Origin: Sterolibacterium sp.
GTDB taxonomy: Bacteria; Pseudomonadota; Gammaproteobacteria; Burkholderiales; Rhodocyclaceae
Direction of reading: 5' to 3'
Assembly (NCBI GenBank): GCA_018062105.1
Contig: JAGOSV010000007.1
Coordinates: 1 to 34,432, forward strand
Length of the DNA stretch: 34,432 nt
Both the position numbers and the translations under genes were made by a program. The notes under the pieces are model-generated. The model saw only the letters and a program-made list of their open reading frames with translations, did not search any database and was not told the origin of the DNA. Of this stretch, positions 33,234-34,432 are shown in pieces; positions within the stretch are counted from its first letter, which is position 1; each line of letters starts with the position of its first letter.

Positions 33234-34432
33234 GTAGCTCGTTCGACACCGGCGACTGGTGCTGGCACACACGGCAGGCCACGCCTTGCCGCGTGGTGGA
33301 GCGGCTGGCGCTGTGGGGCGAAGCGGCCTACCGCGTGTGGCTGCCATCCAAGAATGCCGTGCTGCGCGCGCGGGCAGCGGAACTGGCTGCACTTGCCAGC
33401 GTGCGGCCGACGGTGGAGCAGCTTCTGCACGCCACGGCGGCGGCCAAGTTGCAGGACGCGCTGGAAGAAAACCTGTTGCTCGCGCCCATCCAGTCCAGCG
33501 TCATCCCGCTGCCGCACCAGCTTTACGCACTGAACCGCGCCATCAGCCGTGACCGCATTCGCTATCTGTTGGCTGACGAGGTGGGTCTGGGCAAGACTAT
33601 CGAGGCTGGCTTGGTGCTGCGCGAGTTGAAACTGCGTGGTCGAGTGAAGCGCATTCTGGTGGTCGCGCCGAAAGGGTTGGTGCGGCAATGGCAGGCGGAA
33701 ATGCGCCAGCACTTCGGCGAACCGTTCCACTTCGTGGAGCCGTCCTCGCTGGCTGCCCTGCGCGCTTTTTCCTCCCCTCTCCCGCGTGCGGGAGAGGGGC
33801 TGGGGGAGAGGGTAAACGAAGACAACCCGTGGCGGATGCACGATCAAGTGATCTGCGCACTGGATTCGGTGAAGCCGCTGGAATCCCGGCGCGGCTGGAG
33901 CCTAGAGCAGATCCAGACCTACAACCGCGAACGCTTCGAGGATTTGGTGTCGGCGGCGTGGGACTTGGTCATCATCGACGAAGCGCACCGCATGGGCGGC
34001 AGCACCGAGCAGGTAGCGCGCTACAAGCTGGGCGCGGCGCTGGCGGAGGCCTCGCCCTACCTGCTGCTGCTCTCGGCCACGCCGCATCAGGGCAAGACCG
34101 ACCAGTTTATGCGCCTGATGCAGTTGCTGGACAGGGACGCATTCCCGGATGAAGGCAGCGTCAGCCGCGAACGTGTGCAGCCCTTCGTGATCCGCACCGA
34201 AAAGCGTGCCGCCATCAATGCCGAAGGCCAGCCGCTGTTCCGGCCCCGGCTCACGCGCTTGCACGCGGTGGCGTGGCAGGCGCGGCACGCGGCGCAGCAG
34301 CAGTTGTATGAAGCCGTGACCGACTACGTGCGCCACGGCTACAACCAGGCTTTGGCCGCCAAGCAGCGCCACGTCGGCTTTCTGATGATCCTGATGCAGC
34401 GGCTGGTGACATCCAGCACGGCGGCGATCCGC
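33230..34432 (+). CDS. brxHII: SNF2/DEAH helicase BrxHII (open at window end)
   Basis: The first 401 codons of a superfamily 2 helicase are present. Motif I is LLADEVGLGKTIEAG (residues 113-127), motif II IIDEAHRMGG (248-257) and motif III LLLLSATPHQGKTDQF. This is the HepA/RapA-like group used as BrxHII in type 3 BREX and similar to DrmD in DISARM. Residues about 181-195 ([14 protein letters not shown]) derive from a palindromic repeat inserted between the first helicase segments. The start ATG overlaps the DUF1016 stop. The remainder, and the expected downstream PglZ and BrxA, are outside the window. BrxHII is preferred over DrmD because of the brxF-brxC-pglX neighbours. Confidence 0.85.
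   Translation, partial: MSSSFDTGDWCWHTRQATPCRVVERLALWGEAAYRVWLPSKNAVLRARAAELAALASVRPTVEQLLHATAAAKLQDALEENLLLAPIQSSVIPLPHQLYALNRAISRDRIRYLLADEVGLGKTIEAGLVLRELKLRGRVKRILVVAPKGLVRQWQAEMRQHFGEPFHFVEPSSLAALRAFSSPLPRAGEGLGERVNEDNPWRMHDQVICALDSVKPLESRRGWSLEQIQTYNRERFEDLVSAAWDLVIIDEAHRMGGSTEQVARYKLGAALAEASPYLLLLSATPHQGKTDQFMRLMQLLDRDAFPDEGSVSRERVQPFVIRTEKRAAINAEGQPLFRPRLTRLHAVAWQARHAAQQQLYEAVTDYVRHGYNQALAAKQRHVGFLMILMQRLVTSSTAAIR
33774..33812 (+). repeat. Palindromic element copy 5, inside the helicase gene
   Basis: A 12-base perfect stem (33774-33785 with 33788-33799), GT loop, is followed by CTGGGGGAGAGGG. It is translated in a different frame from the copies in DUF559 and the methyltransferase, giving [12 protein letters not shown]. 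Confidence 0.85.

Noticed and set aside
28834-33812. CRISPR array
   Set aside because: The five similar repeats are unevenly spaced (tens to thousands of bases) with coding sequence between them, are palindromic in themselves, and no cas gene is present.
33230-34432. DISARM helicase DrmD instead of BrxHII
   Set aside because: The helicase type is shared, but upstream genes are brxF, brxC and a DUF1156 methyltransferase, and no drmA, drmB or drmC is seen.

Overview
The window looks like chromosome from a GC-rich betaproteobacterium, probably near Rhodocyclales. This is judged from a fused IorA-IorB oxidoreductase, the fused isobutyryl-CoA mutase IcmF and the general gene style; no rRNA or other marker confirms it. 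The left two thirds is ordinary chromosome and the right 13 kb is a defense island built on a type 3 BREX operon that runs off the right edge.

Positions 1-4.1 kb (minus strand): the heat-shock cluster grpE-dnaK-dnaJ, with dnaJ cut by the left edge. Near-consensus sigma-32 promoters with 13-base spacers lie before both dnaK and grpE. A REP-associated tyrosine transposase flanked by perfect 25-base inverted repeats sits directly upstream of the grpE promoter. Beyond it is a 35-residue ORF that resembles the beginning of a SAM-dependent methyltransferase.

Positions 4.1-21 kb: catabolic and housekeeping genes. A fused indolepyruvate/arylpyruvate:ferredoxin oxidoreductase and icmF diverge from a shared region. 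They are followed by a large cruciform-type repeat, a ferritin-like protein, a cold-shock protein with a long leader and strong terminator, biosynthetic threonine deaminase (ilvA) overlapping the ribosome site of a GGDEF-EAL c-di-GMP protein, a FadL-type outer-membrane channel, NADP-type glutamate dehydrogenase with a clear terminator, and a secreted lipoprotein alpha/beta hydrolase.

Positions 21.3-34.4 kb (plus strand): a tightly packed operon in which nearly every stop overlaps the next start (ATGA/GTGA). The order is small HTH protein, BrxF, BrxC, AAA ATPase + DUF4276 TOPRIM-like pair, AlbA/HATPase protein with an apparent internal deletion, DUF559 nuclease, DUF1156-type DNA methyltransferase (PglXI), DUF1016 nuclease, and SNF2/DEAH helicase (BrxHII, open at the window end). 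The core genes fit BREX type 3, in which PglZ and BrxA would be expected past the edge. The AAA-DUF4276 pair, AlbA protein, DUF559 and DUF1016 are extra cargo inserted between core genes, and are the most likely site of an undescribed or nested defense function.

Five copies of one palindromic repeat lie within 5 kb of this cargo. All are read in frame as protein, including inside the methyltransferase and the helicase.
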